DNA from: Rickettsia felis URRWXCal2
Lineage (GTDB): Bacteria; Pseudomonadota; Alphaproteobacteria; Rickettsiales; Rickettsiaceae
Length of the DNA: 64,000 nucleotides
Assembly: GCA_000012145.1 (NCBI GenBank)
Contig: CP000053.1
Coordinates: 1,421,149 to 1,485,148 of the forward strand
Reading direction: 5' to 3'
The notes under the pieces are model-generated. The model was not told the DNA's origin and did not search any database. It was given only the letters and a program-made list of their open reading frames with translations. Positions within the stretch are counted from its first letter, which is position 1; the number at the start of each line of letters is the position of its first letter. Of this stretch, positions 62,596-64,000 are shown piece after piece. The position numbers and the translations under genes were made by a program.

Positions 62596-63604
62596 ATAAC
62601 CTAACATATTCTGTCAAAAACTTTACATTTTCCGGAGGTGTTTCAGGCAAAATACCATGCCCTAAATTAAAGATAAAATTCTTTCCTTTCATTGTCTGAA
62701 GAATTTTATAAGCTTTTTCTTTGATAATTTCTTTATTAGTTAATAATACGACTGGATCTAAATTACCTTGTACTATTACTTTATCACTCCACTCTTTCAT
62801 TTTTTCAAGAGGAACCATTTGATCTACGGCTAAAATATCTATAGGTACTTCTTTTATAAATTTTTCGTACAATAATACCGCTCCTTTAGGAAAAGCAATT
62901 ATAGGAATTTTTGGAAAATCTTCTTTTACTTTTAATATAATTTTTTTTGTCGGCTCTATTACAAATTCAGTAAACTCCTCTTCTCCAAGTACTCCTGACC
63001 ATGAATCAAAAAGCTTTAAAACATCTGCTCCCGATTTTGCTTGATTTACAAGATGATCAGCTGTTTTTTCCGTAATAAAATTTAATAATTCTTTAGCAAG
63101 TATTTTATTTTCATATATAAATTTTTTGCTCGTTTTAAAATCCTGTTTTCCTTTTCCTTCTAGCATGTAACTCATCACTGTCCAAGGACTACCCGCAAAT
63201 CCTATTAAAGAAGTGGTGGAAGGTAATTCTTCTTTTACTTTTTTTATTATTTCATAAACTTTCTCTAATTTATTATTCGGATTGCTTTGTAGATATTTAA
63301 AATCTTCTTGTGATTTGAACTGCTTTAATATAGGTCCTATGTTTTCTTTAAAATCTACTTCCCATCCAAGAGCATGAGGTAAAACTAATATATCAGAAAA
63401 AATAATAGCTGCATCAAATCCATAACGTTTTATCGGTTGTAAGGTTACTTCCGTTGCTTTATTAACATCATAACAAAAATCTAGAAAATTTTTTGTTTTT
63501 TCTCTTACTTTTTTATATTCTGGCAAATATCTACCTGCTTGACGCATAAACCAAATAGGTATCTTATTACTATTTCTTTTTAATGGATTTATAATTTGCT
63601 TCAT
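62564..63604 (-). CDS. hemE: uroporphyrinogen decarboxylase
   Basis: 346 aa. The N-terminal signature [20 protein letters not shown] and the second signature [17 protein letters not shown] are intact, with [12 protein letters not shown] and the C-terminal [16 protein letters not shown]. It converts uroporphyrinogen III to coproporphyrinogen III. It heads the hemE-hemH-hemJ operon, and its upstream side is the replication origin, an arrangement shared by Caulobacter and Rickettsia. Confidence 0.97.
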   Translation of the reverse strand: MKQIINPLKRNSNKIPIWFMRQAGRYLPEYKKVREKTKNFLDFCYDVNKATEVTLQPIKRYGFDAAIIFSDILVLPHALGWEVDFKENIGPILKQFKSQEDFKYLQSNPNNKLEKVYEIIKKVKEELPSTTSLIGFAGSPWTVMSYMLEGKGKQDFKTSKKFIYENKILAKELLNFITEKTADHLVNQAKSGADVLKLFDSWSGVLGEEEFTEFVIEPTKKIILKVKEDFPKIPIIAFPKGAVLLYEKFIKEVPIDILAVDQMVPLEKMKEWSDKVIVQGNLDPVVLLTNKEIIKEKAYKILQTMKGKNFIFNLGHGILPETPPENVKFLTEYVRLYEEKNSNSTF

Positions 63605-64000
63605 ACTATTACTAAAAATATTAAATTAATAAATATATTTATTATTTATTGTTTATGTAAACAGAATTATGTAGATTAAATGTTTTAAACAGAGTTATCA
63701 ACAAAATTTTCATTAAAATTTTCTTAAAAATATCGGTATTTTTAATTATAATTCACATAAGTTTATAATGAATTTATACAAGTGGATAATTAAGTGTAAA
63801 ATTCGTTTATAGCTTAGAAAAGACTATTTTTTCAAAGGAAAATGAGATTTATTCACAATTTTTATCCACAAACTATTTATTTAAAAGAAATAACACTATA
63901 TTTACTTGATTTAATAAGGATTTGAGGAAATTTTTAATAGATTTTAATAGGAAAAATAATAAGTTATTAAAAAATTTATCCACAATTACATGTGTAAAGT
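63605..64000. other. oriC: chromosomal replication origin (oriC), left part
   Basis: 396 bases without a gene, very AT-rich, next to hemE. DnaA-box matches: TTATCCACA at 63862-63870 and 63976-63984, TTATTCACA at 63849-63857, TTATCAACA at 63694-63702 (one mismatch), and TTATCCACT on the minus strand at 63781-63789 (one mismatch). An A/T block at 63610-63660 could be the unwinding element. TTAA pairs with 5 to 8 base spacing occur (for example 63712-63727), close to but not exactly the CtrA spacing of 7. Proximity to hemE matches the published R. prowazekii and Caulobacter origins. The window ends inside it. Confidence 0.85.

Noticed and set aside
63675..63727. Consensus CtrA sites (TTAA-N7-TTAA) at the origin
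   Set aside because: The TTAA pairs present have spacings of 5 or 8, not 7, so they are mentioned only as near matches.

Overview
The window looks like the chromosome of a Rickettsia, an obligate intracellular alphaproteobacterium. The DNA is AT-rich and contains citrate synthase gltA, the retropepsin-like protease APRc, a PrmC-TrmB fusion, a permuted set of heme genes ending at an origin beside hemE, several ProP-type transporters, many broken genes, and dozens of Rickettsia palindromic repeats both between and inside genes. The gltA sequence recalls spotted-fever or transitional-group species, but I cannot name the species.

Layout. 1-13,600: tig, obgE, gltA, a ParD/ParE locus, a family-4-like UDG, an RluC/D-type pseudouridine synthase with a palindromic element translated inside its S4 domain, a MazE/MazF locus, prmC-trmB (again with a repeat inside the frame), tsaC and glyQS. 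13,600-24,500: queH with a ProP-type carrier, a three-gene membrane locus resembling GspL/GspM or PilMN/PilO, alaS, and a decayed TPR gene. 24,500-35,200: truA, the dnaG-rpoD operon with a polyprenol-kinase-like gene, greA, pntAa/Ab, lolA, the 4.5S SRP RNA, and dnaX-ybaB. 35,200-45,700: APRc, a serine hydrolase, a Phd/RelE locus, glnQ, a beta-lactamase-fold hydrolase, PAP2, a DinJ/YafQ locus, lptF, two abutting 160-bp MITE-like hairpins, holC, tRNA-Leu, dapE and a broken HsdR-HsdM fusion. 45,700-57,100: broken nhaA, ydcF-lipB, an amidase, tRNA-Thr, rpsP, rpmG, mutL with a small zinc-finger gene, broken 3-hydroxybutyrate dehydrogenase, a frameshifted IS256-family element with a clear 8-bp target duplication, and a TPR protein. 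57,100-64,000: a ProP-type carrier overlapping hemF, a BRO/DinD-like gene between two divergent direct repeats, a candidate structured RNA ahead of a 58-aa gene, then hemJ-hemH-hemE and the start of oriC with DnaA boxes.

The housekeeping genes form small operons (glyQ-glyS, queH-MFS, dnaG-rpoD, pntAa-pntAb, dnaX-ybaB, ydcF-lipB, hemE-hemH-hemJ). Accessory genes are in decay. Four type II toxin-antitoxin loci keep an intact antitoxin and, in each case, a recognisable promoter or operator, while each toxin is broken by a different event. Several frameshifts lie in A-tracts. Repeats fall into five groups: F1 (ends GTCATTGCGAG), F2 (core GGAGCGTATA..ACGTGAG), F3 (ends GTCATMCCGTGG / CCACGGGATGACA), F4 (ends GTCATTCCCGCG), and a 160-bp TA-flanked MITE family. 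Most convergent gene junctions contain one of these palindromes.
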